Part shown: positions 28,535 to 38,172 of the stretch, piece by piece | How positions within the stretch are numbered: the first letter of the stretch is position 1 | Layout of the letters: each line of letters starts with the position of its first letter | NCBI GenBank assembly: GCA_965661005.1 | Contig: CBFICB010000002.1 | Span: forward strand, 124,001 to 188,000 | Direction of reading: 5' to 3' | Origin: UBA5109 sp965661005 | Lineage (GTDB): Bacteria; Pseudomonadota; Gammaproteobacteria; Pseudomonadales; Pseudohongiellaceae | DNA length: 64,000 nt | Made by a program: the position numbers and the translations under genes | Notes under the pieces: generated by a model | Seen by the model: only the letters and a program-made list of their open reading frames with translations | Databases searched by the model: none | What the model was told of the DNA's origin: nothing

Positions 28535-28681
28535 TTAAATACTCTTCGTTAAAACAAGCTTTTACAGCTTGCAGATTCTAGCAAACTCGATACTTTATCC
28601 CAAGCTTATAGCCAGAATTATATTATTAGCAGTATAAAACTACCTGCTTAGTAGTAAGACCATAGTTACATGAGAAGTTCC

Positions 28682-29863
28682 TTAATCAGCCTGTTTTCTC
28701 AAGAATGCTGGAATATCCAGATAATCCATATCTGATTCGGCGCCTACAGCCTTAGCTAATGCAGGCTTTTCCTCAAAGGCCTTATCTAATTCTGGGGCTG
28801 TACCAGCCGACTTTCTCATCACAGCAGGTCTATCCAATGAATTGAAATCAACATTTTTACTGCCATGCTTTGTATTATCGATGACTTTAGTAGGCCGTTC
28901 TATTTGCTGCCCTCCGAGTCCAGTTGCTACGACTGTTACACAAATTTCATCGCCCATATCAGGATCGATAACCGTGCCTATTACAACAATTGCCTGGTCA
29001 GATGCAAATTCGGAAATAGTGTCTCCCACTTCTGAGAACTCTCCCAAGGTAAGACTTTCGCTGGCGGTGATATTTATTAATATCCCTCTGGCTCCCTGTA
29101 AATTTACATCTTCCAATAATGGACTGCGTATAGCAGCTTCTGCAGCTTCAACGGCTCTTTCTTCTCCGCTGGCACTACCACTACCCATCATTGCCATACC
29201 CATTTCAGACATAACTGTGCTCACATCTGCAAAGTCTACGTTGATCATACCTGGTCGCGTAATCAGGTCAGCAATACCTTTTACCGCTCCTAAGAGAACA
29301 TCATTAGCTGATTTAAACGCATCCAATAATGTAGAGCCCTTACCTAGTACATCCATTAGTTTTTCATTTGGAATGGTAATTAAAGAATCAACATGTTCTT
29401 CTAATTCTTTTATACCTTTTTCAGCAATTGCCATACGTTTACGACCTTCAAACGGGAAGGGCTTAGTTACGACAGCAACTGTTAGCACACCCATTTCGCG
29501 TGCAATTTCAGCGACAACTGGCGCTCCACCGGTACCGGTTCCACCACCCATTCCTGCTGTAATGAAAACCATATCCGCACCAGAAATAATCTCACGTATT
29601 CTATCCCTATCTTCAAGCGCCGCTTGACGCCCTACCTCAGGATTAGCGCCAGCACCAAGCCCTTTAGTAACGTCATTGCCAAGCTGTAAGTTCATCTTGG
29701 TCCCAACTTTTTCCAAGGCCTGCGCATCAGTGTTGGCACATATAAATTCAACGCCATCAATACTGCTCGTCAACATATGTTGAACTGCATTACCGCCGCC
29801 GCCACCGACTCCAAATACCTTGATTACTGCGTTTTGCGCAATATTATCAATGATCTCAAACAT
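28682..29863 (-). CDS. ftsZ: Cell division GTPase FtsZ
   Basis: 393 aa. It polymerises at midcell to form the Z ring. The tubulin signature GGGTGTG (about 106-112), the N-terminal IKVFGVGGGGGNAVQHM and the T7-loop region NVDFADV are present. A variable linker (about 320-378) leads to the conserved C-terminal peptide DYLDIPAFLRKQAD, which binds FtsA and ZipA. It lies 87 bp after ftsA. Confidence 0.98.
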   Translation of the reverse strand: MFEIIDNIAQNAVIKVFGVGGGGGNAVQHMLTSSIDGVEFICANTDAQALEKVGTKMNLQLGNDVTKGLGAGANPEVGRQAALEDRDRIREIISGADMVFITAGMGGGTGTGGAPVVAEIAREMGVLTVAVVTKPFPFEGRKRMAIAEKGIKELEEHVDSLITIPNEKLMDVLGKGSTLLDAFKSANDVLLGAVKGIADLITRPGMINVDFADVSTVMSEMGMAMMGSGSASGEERAVEAAEAAIRSPLLEDVNLQGARGILINITASESLTLGEFSEVGDTISEFASDQAIVVIGTVIDPDMGDEICVTVVATGLGGQQIERPTKVIDNTKHGSKNVDFNSLDRPAVMRKSAGTAPELDKAFEEKPALAKAVGAESDMDYLDIPAFLRKQAD

Positions 29864-29950
29864 AGTATTACCCTCTATTTATTGCTATTAGTTAAAAAAT
29901 TTAAATACTTACTGCTCACCCAGCTACTGCTTACAACCACTACTCTCCGC

Positions 29951-31186
29951 TTACTCTTCACCCCCAAAAAACCTTTTTACTTTTTCGAAAATATTTATGC
30001 CTAAATCTTTATTACTGCTTCCTACATGTTTCTCCTGATGCTGTTTTAAGCCATAAAGCAGTAAGCCAACTCCTGTGGAATATGTGGGATTTTTTACAAT
30101 ATCTGCCAATCCATTGACTTCATAAGGCATCCCGATTCTGACAGGCATATGAAAAATCTCTTCTGCCAGTTCAGCTACTCCTTCCATCTTGCTGGTACCA
30201 CCAGTAAACACAAGGCCAGCTGCCAACATATCTTCAAAGCCACTAAGACGTAGCTCCGCTTGTATTAAATGAAAGAGTTCGTCATACCTCGGTTCAACAA
30301 CATCAGCTAAAGCTCGACGAGAAAGCTCACGTGGAGGCCGGTCGCCAACACTTGGAACCTTGATCATTTCATCGGGGCTAGCCAATTGGGAAAGTGCACA
30401 GGCATATTTGATCTTAAGTTCTTCAGCGTTATCAGTAGGCGTCCGCAAAGCCATCGCAATGTCATTAGTTACTTGATCGCCGGCTATTGGTATCACGCCT
30501 GTGTGACGAATAGCGCCTTCAGTAAAAATGGCGATGTCTGTTGTCCCACCCCCAATATCAACCAGGCAGACTCCTAATTCTTTTTCATCTTCTGTTAATA
30601 CTGAATAACTGGAAGCGAGTTGTTCCAGAATAATTTCATCTGTTTCCAATCCGCAGCGTCGTATACATTTTTCAATATTCTGAGCAGCATTTGTCGCACA
30701 TGTCACCAAATGAACTTTGGCTTCCAGGCGAACACCGGACATTCCCATTGGCTCTTTAACACCTTCTTGAGAATCAATGATGTATTCTTGTGGCAGAATA
30801 TGAAGAACCTTTTGATCTGCTGGAATTGCGACAGCTTGAGCTGCATCTATTACTCTTTCTATATCAGCGGCATAAACTTCTTTATCGCGAATTGCCACGA
30901 TGCCATGTGAATTCATGCTTCGAATATGCTTACCTGCAATACCTGCATAAACCGAGTGAATCTGGCAACCTGCCATCAGTTCAGCTTCTTCTACTGCGCG
31001 CTGTATAGATTGAACTGTCGATTCAATATTTACGACAGTACCTTTTTTCAAACCTCGAGACTTATGCCGACCTATTCCCACGATATTGAGACCGCCTTCA
31101 GCATCAACTTCACCGACAATGGCAACCACTTTTGAGGTGCCAATATCCAGACCCACTATCATGTTCCCTATCGATGTATTACTCAT
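29951..31186 (-). CDS. ftsA: Cell division protein FtsA
   Basis: 411 aa actin-like ATPase that tethers FtsZ to the membrane. Landmarks are VGLDIGTSKVVAIVGEV (phosphate 1), VCLVDIGGGTTDIAIF (phosphate 2), GLVFTGGTSKMEGV (adenosine motif), and the C-terminal amphipathic membrane helix NIFEKVKRFFGGEE. The SHS2/1C domain lies at about 85-160. It follows ftsQ in the standard order. Confidence 0.97.
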   Translation of the reverse strand: MSNTSIGNMIVGLDIGTSKVVAIVGEVDAEGGLNIVGIGRHKSRGLKKGTVVNIESTVQSIQRAVEEAELMAGCQIHSVYAGIAGKHIRSMNSHGIVAIRDKEVYAADIERVIDAAQAVAIPADQKVLHILPQEYIIDSQEGVKEPMGMSGVRLEAKVHLVTCATNAAQNIEKCIRRCGLETDEIILEQLASSYSVLTEDEKELGVCLVDIGGGTTDIAIFTEGAIRHTGVIPIAGDQVTNDIAMALRTPTDNAEELKIKYACALSQLASPDEMIKVPSVGDRPPRELSRRALADVVEPRYDELFHLIQAELRLSGFEDMLAAGLVFTGGTSKMEGVAELAEEIFHMPVRIGMPYEVNGLADIVKNPTYSTGVGLLLYGLKQHQEKHVGSSNKDLGINIFEKVKRFFGGEE

Positions 31187-31233
31187 AGCGAGGAGCCCAC
31201 CTTGTTAACGATCCTAATTAAACTCATATACAT

Positions 31234-32046
31234 TCAACCCTGCATTGAAACTAAAACGTCATCCATTGATGGTTTATGTTTAACTGCAATGCCATCTTCA
31301 TAACGCAAATCAAAACTCTCAATACTGTTTATCTCACCAGCAAACAAAGACTCATAAACTGCGGCAAATCTTCTGACTCTTTCTACTGCTTGCCTGCTTC
31401 CAACCGCTACTTCAATTTCATTACCTAGCTGCATGAACCAGGCTCCGCGAGAGTTCAAATTTAAGCTGGTAATACGTAAGTTTTTTGAAAATAAGAGTTG
31501 ATTAAAAATTTGGTATTGCTGCATGACTTTTTTCTCAGTGCCTTCAGGACCAGAGAGTTTGGCTAAATTAAACTGCGGAATCGTTGATGGTAAAAATAGT
31601 GCGGCTTCCTGATTTAACAATTGACTATCACCCCATTTCGCAATAGCCACCTCTTCCGTTACATTTATGATTAATGTATCTGGCCACTTCCTGCGTAAAC
31701 TTACATTGTTTATCCAGGCGTTTTGTTCGAGGGCATGTTGAATAGCGAGCAAGTCTATAGCCACCATACTTTGATTGATAAAATCAAAGACAGCAGTCTT
31801 GATATCTCTCTCTGTGATCATATTTAGATTGCCTTCTATGACAACAAACTCAATTCTCTGCTGATTAATATCATTCAGTAGCGTTCTAGAATTCAGGGCA
31901 AGCAAAATCAAAACTGAACATACCAACACCACTAGCACTATTTTTCTCAATAACAACAGCTGATGCGACAATAGACTCTGTTTTTTTTCAACTTTTAAAC
32001 TAGCCCCACGGCCGCGTTTATTTTTTCTGTTAAAAAAGCCCAGCAT
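31234..32046 (-). CDS. ftsQ: Cell division protein FtsQ
   Basis: 270 aa bitopic membrane protein that links early and late divisome parts with FtsL and FtsB. A basic cytoplasmic tail precedes one membrane helix (about 33-51). A POTRA domain follows (about 62-132, EFVVIEGNLNMITERDIKTA), then the FtsQ beta domain with RRKWPDTLIINVTEEVAIAKW. It starts 1 bp after the ddl stop codon, so the two are translationally linked. Confidence 0.93.
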   Translation of the reverse strand: MLGFFNRKNKRGRGASLKVEKKQSLLSHQLLLLRKIVLVVLVCSVLILLALNSRTLLNDINQQRIEFVVIEGNLNMITERDIKTAVFDFINQSMVAIDLLAIQHALEQNAWINNVSLRRKWPDTLIINVTEEVAIAKWGDSQLLNQEAALFLPSTIPQFNLAKLSGPEGTEKKVMQQYQIFNQLLFSKNLRITSLNLNSRGAWFMQLGNEIEVAVGSRQAVERVRRFAAVYESLFAGEINSIESFDLRYEDGIAVKHKPSMDDVLVSMQG

Positions 32047-32047
32047 T

Positions 32048-32971
32048 TTAAACAGTACCTCGCTTTAATTTACTGCCAGCTAATATTTCCAGGACTAATT
32101 GTTCAAATTTCATACCTGCTTCTGCAGCGGATTTAGGCATCAGACTATGGCTCATCATTCCTGGAATAGTATTCACTTCTAAAAGCCAAAATTTTTCTTG
32201 ATGATCTCGCATAAGATCAACTCTCCCCCAACCCTCACAACCAAGAGATTCATAAGCATCTTTAGCCAAGGTTTTTATTTCTGCATTGGCTTCTGTATTG
32301 AGATCGCAAGGACATAAATAAACCGTATCATCTGCTTCATACTTTGCTTCATAGTCATAAAAAATATTGTTGGTTTTCAATTCGATTACCGGCAGCACTT
32401 TGTCATTTAAAATAGGCACGGTGTATTCCAAACCTTCAATCCATTGCTCTGCAAAAACGGCATTATCAAACTGTAATGCATATTCATAAGCTGCTTTTAA
32501 TTGTTGCGCATCTTCTACTCTACTAATCCCCAGACTTGAGCCGTCATTAACCGGCTTTACGAAACATTTGCCTAAGCTGTTAATTATTGATTGCCAATCC
32601 ATATCTTTCGAAAGCAATACAAAGTCCGGCGTATTTAAGCCTTGAGCTGTCCATATCATTTTGCTTCGCACTTTATCCATAGCCAGCGCACTAGCAAGTT
32701 GTCCGCTTCCTGTATAGGGAATGTTTAACATGTCCAATGCAGCCTGGACATGGCCATCCTCACCATACCCGCCATGTAACATAATGAAGGCTCTATCGCA
32801 TTCTTCATTTTTTATAGCCGTATAAAAATCATTTGATGTATCAATACCCACTGCATCTATCCCGCTAGATTGCAAAGCATTAAGCACAGCATTACCGCTC
32901 AAGAGTGATATTTCTCTTTCGGAAGATTGGCCACCCATTAACACAGCCACTTTTCCATACTCATCAACCAT
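32048..32971 (-). CDS. ddl: D-alanine--D-alanine ligase
   Basis: 307 aa ATP-grasp ligase making the D-Ala-D-Ala dipeptide for peptidoglycan. Landmarks are VLMGGQSSEREISLLSGNAV, HGGYGEDGHVQAALDMLNIP, TGSGQLASALAMDK, FVKPVNDGSSLGIS and LEVNTIPGMMSHSLMPKSA. It has the Ddl-B form usual for dcw clusters. It lies between murC and ftsQ with almost no spacing. Confidence 0.96.
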   Translation of the reverse strand: MVDEYGKVAVLMGGQSSEREISLLSGNAVLNALQSSGIDAVGIDTSNDFYTAIKNEECDRAFIMLHGGYGEDGHVQAALDMLNIPYTGSGQLASALAMDKVRSKMIWTAQGLNTPDFVLLSKDMDWQSIINSLGKCFVKPVNDGSSLGISRVEDAQQLKAAYEYALQFDNAVFAEQWIEGLEYTVPILNDKVLPVIELKTNNIFYDYEAKYEADDTVYLCPCDLNTEANAEIKTLAKDAYESLGCEGWGRVDLMRDHQEKFWLLEVNTIPGMMSHSLMPKSAAEAGMKFEQLVLEILAGSKLKRGTV

Positions 32972-32977
32972 GAGACA

Positions 32978-34444
32978 TTAACTCCGAACACTATGCAGGC
33001 CTTCCTGCGCTAAACTTGTTGATATCATGCCAACGTTCCCCGCACCTTGAGTCATCAGAAGATCACCATCTTCAAGCAGCTCTTCCAATAGTCGAGGTAT
33101 ATCCTTGGGATCTCTTACAAAAACCGGGTCAAGCCGCCCCCGCTGCCTGATGCTTCCACACAAACTTTTACTGTCAGCACCTTTAATTACTTTTTCTCCG
33201 GCAGGATAAACTTTGAGTAAAAGCAGCACATCCACACTCGAAAGTACGTCTACAAAATCTTCATATAAGTCATGTGTTCGACTATAACGATGAGGTTGGT
33301 AAATCATTACTAGTCGTTTTCCAGGCCAGCCTGCCCTAACTGCTTTAATGTTTGCTGCTACTTCTGTTGGGTGGTGTCCATAGTCATCAACTAACATAAC
33401 GCTACCCTTAGAAAATTTAAGCTCTCCATGGATCTCAAAGCGCCTGCCAACACCCTGGAAGTTTTCTAGGCCGCTCACAATATCTTCGTTCTTTAATCCT
33501 TCATCTGTCGCAATGGCAATAGCGGCCGTGGCATTCAATACATTGTGAATGCCAGGCATATTCAGGGTTAAAGAAATGTCTTCTCTATCAGGGCGGCTGA
33601 CAGTAAAACTGCTGTGCTGATTGTAGTGCGAAATTTTATGAGCCCGAAAATCTGCTTCGGTGGACAAGCCATAAGTTAGGGTGGGACGAGAGACTTTAGG
33701 CAACAATGCCTTGACCACAGGATCATCTATACACAAAACTGCCAAACCATAAAATGGCAAATTATGTAAAAACTCTATAAATGTTTGTTTTAATTTTTCA
33801 AAGTCACTGTCATAGGTCAGCATGTGGTCGTCGTCGATATTAGTGACTACAGCAACCATGGGTTGCAAGTGTAAAAAGGAAGCATCACTTTCGTCAGCTT
33901 CAGCAACCATATAGTGACTGGCACCTAGTTTTGCATTTGTGCCAGCACTATTAAGTAAGCCGCCTATTACGAAAGTTGGGTCCAACTTACCTTGCCCCAG
34001 CACAGATGCCACCATGCTGGTCGTAGTCGTTTTACCGTGAGTACCAGCAATAACGATAGCATGACGATAACGCATGAGTTCCGCCAACATCTCTGCTCGT
34101 CGAATAATTGGAATCCTCTGTTTCATCGCAGCTTTGATTTCAGGATTACTTTGGTCAATAGCACTTGAAACGACAACTACATCCGACTCTTTTATCTGCT
34201 TCGCTTTATGACCGATATATATATTCATTCCTAGTTTTTGTAGACGTTTAATAGTCTTACTTGAAGCAATATCAGAACCGCTGATCTTGTAGCCCTGGTT
34301 TAAAAGGACCTCAGCGATTCCGCTCATGCCAGCACCACCAATACCCACAAAATAGATATTCCGAATACGGCGCATTTCCGGCATAAAACTTAACAATTTA
34401 CCTTGTCCCTTTTGCTTTTTTTGATCAACTCTTGGTCTAGGCAT
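32978..34444 (-). CDS. murC: UDP-N-acetylmuramate--L-alanine ligase
   Basis: 488 aa from the ATG at 34444. The frame is open to 34519 inside murG, but GGAGG sits six bases before the 34444 ATG, so that start is chosen. It overlaps murG by 8 bp. The enzyme adds L-Ala to UDP-MurNAc. Landmarks are IYFVGIGGAGMSGIAEVLL, the ATP loop AGTHGKTTTTSMVASVL, the EADESDASFL motif, and VDDYGHHPTEVAANI in the ligase C-domain. Confidence 0.95.
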   Translation of the reverse strand: MPRPRVDQKKQKGQGKLLSFMPEMRRIRNIYFVGIGGAGMSGIAEVLLNQGYKISGSDIASSKTIKRLQKLGMNIYIGHKAKQIKESDVVVVSSAIDQSNPEIKAAMKQRIPIIRRAEMLAELMRYRHAIVIAGTHGKTTTTSMVASVLGQGKLDPTFVIGGLLNSAGTNAKLGASHYMVAEADESDASFLHLQPMVAVVTNIDDDHMLTYDSDFEKLKQTFIEFLHNLPFYGLAVLCIDDPVVKALLPKVSRPTLTYGLSTEADFRAHKISHYNQHSSFTVSRPDREDISLTLNMPGIHNVLNATAAIAIATDEGLKNEDIVSGLENFQGVGRRFEIHGELKFSKGSVMLVDDYGHHPTEVAANIKAVRAGWPGKRLVMIYQPHRYSRTHDLYEDFVDVLSSVDVLLLLKVYPAGEKVIKGADSKSLCGSIRQRGRLDPVFVRDPKDIPRLLEELLEDGDLLMTQGAGNVGMISTSLAQEGLHSVRS

Positions 34445-35588
34445 AACAAGCCTCCATGCAATACTTGGCGGCTTGATTTGTTGCATCAGTCTTAGCGGCT
34501 TGTTTTGACAATAAGGCAATTTTTAAAATTAACTTTTTATCCTCGATAAACTTTTTAAGCACAGAACCTACTACTGCGGAATTAATTTCTTGCTGCTGAA
34601 AAACCCAGGCTGCCCCAAGTTTTTGTAAAATAATGGCATTCTCTGTCTGATGATCATCAACAGCAAAGGGAAATGGAATAAACACGGCTGGAAGACCAAT
34701 TGCAGCAATTTCCGAGACCGTAGAAGCACCTGCTCGACAGATAACAACATCGGCCCAGCAATAAGCTTCTGCCATATCATCAATAAATGGCACTATTCGT
34801 CTGTTTTCGTTTTCTGTTATCCCCAGCTCTTTATAATATTCCTTGCACTGCTCTAGGTTTTGTTTACCACATTGATGCCAAAGCTCAATTTTTTCCGTCT
34901 CTGAAAAGTCTCTTAAAAGTTCAGGGGTCAACTTATTTATTGCCATAGCACCACGGCTTCCGCCCAGTACTAATAATTTGATTCCGGACTCATCATCTTT
35001 TGAAAAACGCTGTTGCGGCGAAGGACAGTCCAAAATTTCCTGGCGTAATGGGTTCCCGACGTGAACTGCCTTATTTCCATTACATAAACGTTTCAATAAT
35101 GAGTTGCTAGTCATTTCCTGTTTACGAGCAAATGCTCCAGCAAAGCCCTCCATTACAATAGATGCCATTGGATACAGTAATTGATTACTAAATCCGGCAA
35201 TTGCATTTTGCTCATGAAGTAATAGGGGCTTTCTGAGAATCCAAGCTGCAACTCCACCCGGGCCTGTTACAAAACCGCCCATGCCCAGAACACAAGAAGG
35301 TTTGGTTTTAAGAATTTTCCACAGCGACTGAAATATAGCTATCACAATGGAAAAAGGCGCAAACACTTTTGCCAGCGAACTCTTCCCCCTTAAACCTGAT
35401 ATGGAAATATAATGGATTGGTATACCTGTCTGCGGAATCAAATCTGATTCCATCCCTTTTTTCGTCCCCAGCCATTCGACAGTGACACCAAGCGTTTGTA
35501 ATTGCTGAGCAATACTTAAGGCAGGGAAAATATGTCCTCCTGTCCCTCCGGCCATGATCAAGACTTTTTTGTTGTTAGCCGTGTTCAT
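34437..35588 (-). CDS. murG: Undecaprenyl-diphospho-muramoylpentapeptide GlcNAc transferase
   Basis: 383 aa GT28 enzyme that makes lipid II from lipid I on the cytoplasmic face of the membrane. Landmarks are IMAGGTGGHIFPALSIAQQL (G loop 1), GMGGFVTGPGGVAAW, HEQNAIAGFSNQLL, VLGGSRGAMAINK and CRAGASTVSEIAAIGLPAVF for UDP-GlcNAc binding. The start overlaps the ftsW stop by 4 bp, and its end overlaps murC by 8 bp. Confidence 0.96.
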   Translation of the reverse strand: MNTANNKKVLIMAGGTGGHIFPALSIAQQLQTLGVTVEWLGTKKGMESDLIPQTGIPIHYISISGLRGKSSLAKVFAPFSIVIAIFQSLWKILKTKPSCVLGMGGFVTGPGGVAAWILRKPLLLHEQNAIAGFSNQLLYPMASIVMEGFAGAFARKQEMTSNSLLKRLCNGNKAVHVGNPLRQEILDCPSPQQRFSKDDESGIKLLVLGGSRGAMAINKLTPELLRDFSETEKIELWHQCGKQNLEQCKEYYKELGITENENRRIVPFIDDMAEAYCWADVVICRAGASTVSEIAAIGLPAVFIPFPFAVDDHQTENAIILQKLGAAWVFQQQEINSAVVGSVLKKFIEDKKLILKIALLSKQAAKTDATNQAAKYCMEACYA

Positions 35589-36781
35589 CCGTTTATTACT
35601 CTTTTTAAATTATTTGCTTTGGAATGATTTTCAATATCAATACGCAGCAGGATAGAGACCATTACCATACAGGTGATCAAACTCGAACCTCCCGCACTGA
35701 GGAATGGAAGCGTTAAACCTTTTGTAGGTAGAAGCCCTGTATTCACACCTACATTAATAATGACCTGCCCCAGAAAAATCAGCGCAATTCCATAAGCCAG
35801 ATATGCAGGGAAAAAATCTCCTTTGCGCTCATTTTTTCTGGCAATCATCATTGCCCGCCAGATAAATACAAGGAATAAGCCTATCAACAGCAAAACTGAC
35901 ACTACTCCGAGTTCCTCGGCAATAATTGCTAACACAAAGTCAGTGTGGGCTTCGGGAAGAAAATATAATTTTTGAATGCTGTTCCCAAGGCCAACGCCAA
36001 ACCACTCCCCTCGGCCAAAGGCAATTAATGCTTGAGCTAGTTGATAGCCCGAACCAAATACAACATCTTCATTAAAAGGATCAGATAAGGCAGTCAGAAA
36101 AGATTTAACTCGCGCAATTCGATAAGCAGAAGAGAAAATTAATCCAGCCGCAGCTCCACCTGCTGCGAGTATTAATAAGGCAAACTGATACAGTTTTACT
36201 CCAGCAAGGAACATCATGCCGAACACAGATAGCAGCAACACAACAACTGCACCAAAATCCGGCTCTTTAAGCAGGAGAAAAATTGGCACTGCAACAAACA
36301 CCAATGGCATAGCGAAGCCCTTCCATGAGCTACAAACAAAGGTGCGGTATTTACTTAAATACGCAGCAATAAATATGACCATAAACAGTTTAGCGGGCTC
36401 TGAGGCTTGTAATGTCATAAAACCCAGGTTCAACCATCGAGTACTGCCGTTTACTTCTCTTCCAATACCTGGCACAAGTACCAAGGCCAATAAACTTAAC
36501 GCTGAAAACAATAAGAAAATGTCCCACTCTTGATACATCCTAAGTGGCACCATATAAATAGTGGCTGCGGCTATAAATCCCATCACCATAAAAATCAGTT
36601 GCTTTTTGAGATAATAAAAAGAATCACCATTTTCACTACTGGCGATTTCAATAGAGGCCGAGGTCATCATCACCACACCAAAAGCCAGCAACAAACAAAC
36701 GCTTATAATCAGCGCTTTATCCCCAAAATAGAAAGCTTCCTGGTTGCGACTAAAACTATTCTGTTGAGCTAGTGTGGCCAT
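35585..36781 (-). CDS. ftsW: Septal peptidoglycan polymerase FtsW (SEDS)
   Basis: 398 aa polytopic SEDS protein with about ten membrane helices. It polymerises septal glycan together with the class B PBP FtsI. Family landmarks are NGSTRWLNLGFMTLQASEPAK, GSGYQLAQALIAFGRGEWFG, and LPEAHTDFVLAIIAEELG with the catalytic Asp in the large periplasmic loop, then GLLPTKGLTLPFLSAGGSS. It is coupled to murD (2-bp gap) and murG (overlap). Confidence 0.96.
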   Translation of the reverse strand: MATLAQQNSFSRNQEAFYFGDKALIISVCLLLAFGVVMMTSASIEIASSENGDSFYYLKKQLIFMVMGFIAAATIYMVPLRMYQEWDIFLLFSALSLLALVLVPGIGREVNGSTRWLNLGFMTLQASEPAKLFMVIFIAAYLSKYRTFVCSSWKGFAMPLVFVAVPIFLLLKEPDFGAVVVLLLSVFGMMFLAGVKLYQFALLILAAGGAAAGLIFSSAYRIARVKSFLTALSDPFNEDVVFGSGYQLAQALIAFGRGEWFGVGLGNSIQKLYFLPEAHTDFVLAIIAEELGVVSVLLLIGLFLVFIWRAMMIARKNERKGDFFPAYLAYGIALIFLGQVIINVGVNTGLLPTKGLTLPFLSAGGSSLITCMVMVSILLRIDIENHSKANNLKRVING

Positions 36782-36783
36782 GG

Positions 36784-38130
36784 TTAGTGCAAAGCCTCCA
36801 CCGCATCAATAAATGCCTGACCACGTTTTTCATAATTAACAAACATGTCAAAACTGGCACAGGCAGGAGAAAGTAAAACGATATCTCCAGAGAGCGCTTG
36901 ATCGGATGCGAGCGAGACCGCTTCCTGCAAAGAGCTTACTTTTGTAGTCCTAACAGTTTCATGTAAAGCTGTTGTTAAACGATCTGCATCTTCACCAAAT
37001 ACAATAAGTAATTTTCCATGTTTCATGAGCGCATCTTTTAGCTTAGTAAAGTCCCCGCCTTTACCCTGACCACCGGCAAGCAGAATCACATTGTTGTTTT
37101 TTCCAAGTCCTCGTATAGCCGCATTGCATGCTCCAACATTGGTACCCTTGGAATCGTTGTAATAACTGACTCCTGCAATATCTGCAATCCACTGGCAACG
37201 ATGTGGCAACCCTGAAAATTCACGCAATGTTTGTAGCATTGCAGACATCTCCAGGCCAGCAGCATGCCCAATGGCTAATGCTGCCAAAGCATTTGACAAA
37301 TTATGGCGGCCTGAAAGTTTTACTTCCTCTATTGGCATTAATTCATTTTGGTTAAACGCTAAATAGAAAGCCCCACGATTTTCTACTAAGCCAAACTGAT
37401 TAATATCGCCTTCATCCAAGCCGTAACTCCACTGCTTCACTGAAGCAGGTAATAACGGTTTGGTTAATGGATCATCACGATTAACCACGACTTGTTTGCA
37501 AGCCTGGAAAATATGATGTTTGGCGGCATGGTAATCCTGCATAGAATCATAGCGATCCATGTGATCGGCACTCATATTAAGGACACATGCTACTTCTGCG
37601 CCCAACTCTTTGGTGGTTTCTAGTTGAAAACTGGATATTTCAAGAACATAAAGATTACGCATATCCTGATTAAGTAAATCCAGTACCGGTGTTCCTATAT
37701 TTCCGGCAACAACAACATCCACCCCTGATTTTTTAGCCATTTCGCCAAGTAGGCTTACAACCGTAGTTTTCGCATTAGAGCCTGTTACCGCAATAATTGG
37801 AGCGCTGATCTTCTTTGCAAAAATATTAATATCGCCTGTTATGGGAACATCATTTGCAATGGCTTTTGCCAGCACAGGTTCTCTCAGGTCAACACCTGGG
37901 CTGACCAATAACTCTGTCGCATTTAAAAATGTACTTTCTTTAAAACGACCAAGCTCTACTTTTACTGCCGGAAAGCTTTCTGTTAGTTCTTGTAAACCTG
38001 GAGGTTTTTCCCGACTATCGACTACTGTGAAATTTTCATTTTGCCTGCTCAGATAGCGCGCATATGAAAGCCCGGTCTTGCCAAGACCAACGATCACTTT
38101 ATTAAACTGCTGAGCCGCTGCCATCTGCAT
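36784..38130 (-). CDS. murD: UDP-N-acetylmuramoylalanine--D-glutamate ligase
   Basis: 448 aa Mur ligase adding D-Glu. Landmarks are VIVGLGKTGLSYARYL at the N-terminus, VTGSNAKTTVVSLLGEM (ATP loop, with Asn as in MurD), LNMSADHMDRY, SGLPHRCQWIADIAGVSYYN and DSKGTNVGACNAAI. It sits between mraY and ftsW in the standard cluster order. Confidence 0.96.
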   Translation of the reverse strand: MQMAAAQQFNKVIVGLGKTGLSYARYLSRQNENFTVVDSREKPPGLQELTESFPAVKVELGRFKESTFLNATELLVSPGVDLREPVLAKAIANDVPITGDINIFAKKISAPIIAVTGSNAKTTVVSLLGEMAKKSGVDVVVAGNIGTPVLDLLNQDMRNLYVLEISSFQLETTKELGAEVACVLNMSADHMDRYDSMQDYHAAKHHIFQACKQVVVNRDDPLTKPLLPASVKQWSYGLDEGDINQFGLVENRGAFYLAFNQNELMPIEEVKLSGRHNLSNALAALAIGHAAGLEMSAMLQTLREFSGLPHRCQWIADIAGVSYYNDSKGTNVGACNAAIRGLGKNNNVILLAGGQGKGGDFTKLKDALMKHGKLLIVFGEDADRLTTALHETVRTTKVSSLQEAVSLASDQALSGDIVLLSPACASFDMFVNYEKRGQAFIDAVEALH

Positions 38131-38172
38131 TATGTTTTAACCTGTAAGCTTTCTCTTTTTTGTCATGTCTCT

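Noticed and set aside
28842..29627. 261-codon plus-strand frame antisense to ftsZ
   Set aside because: Composition (Ser, Ile, Pro rich) is the mirror of a conserved gene in the opposite strand; no motif or ribosome site.
34445..34519. Longer N-terminus for MurC
   Set aside because: It lies inside murG, and a strong GGAGG directs the ATG at 34444.
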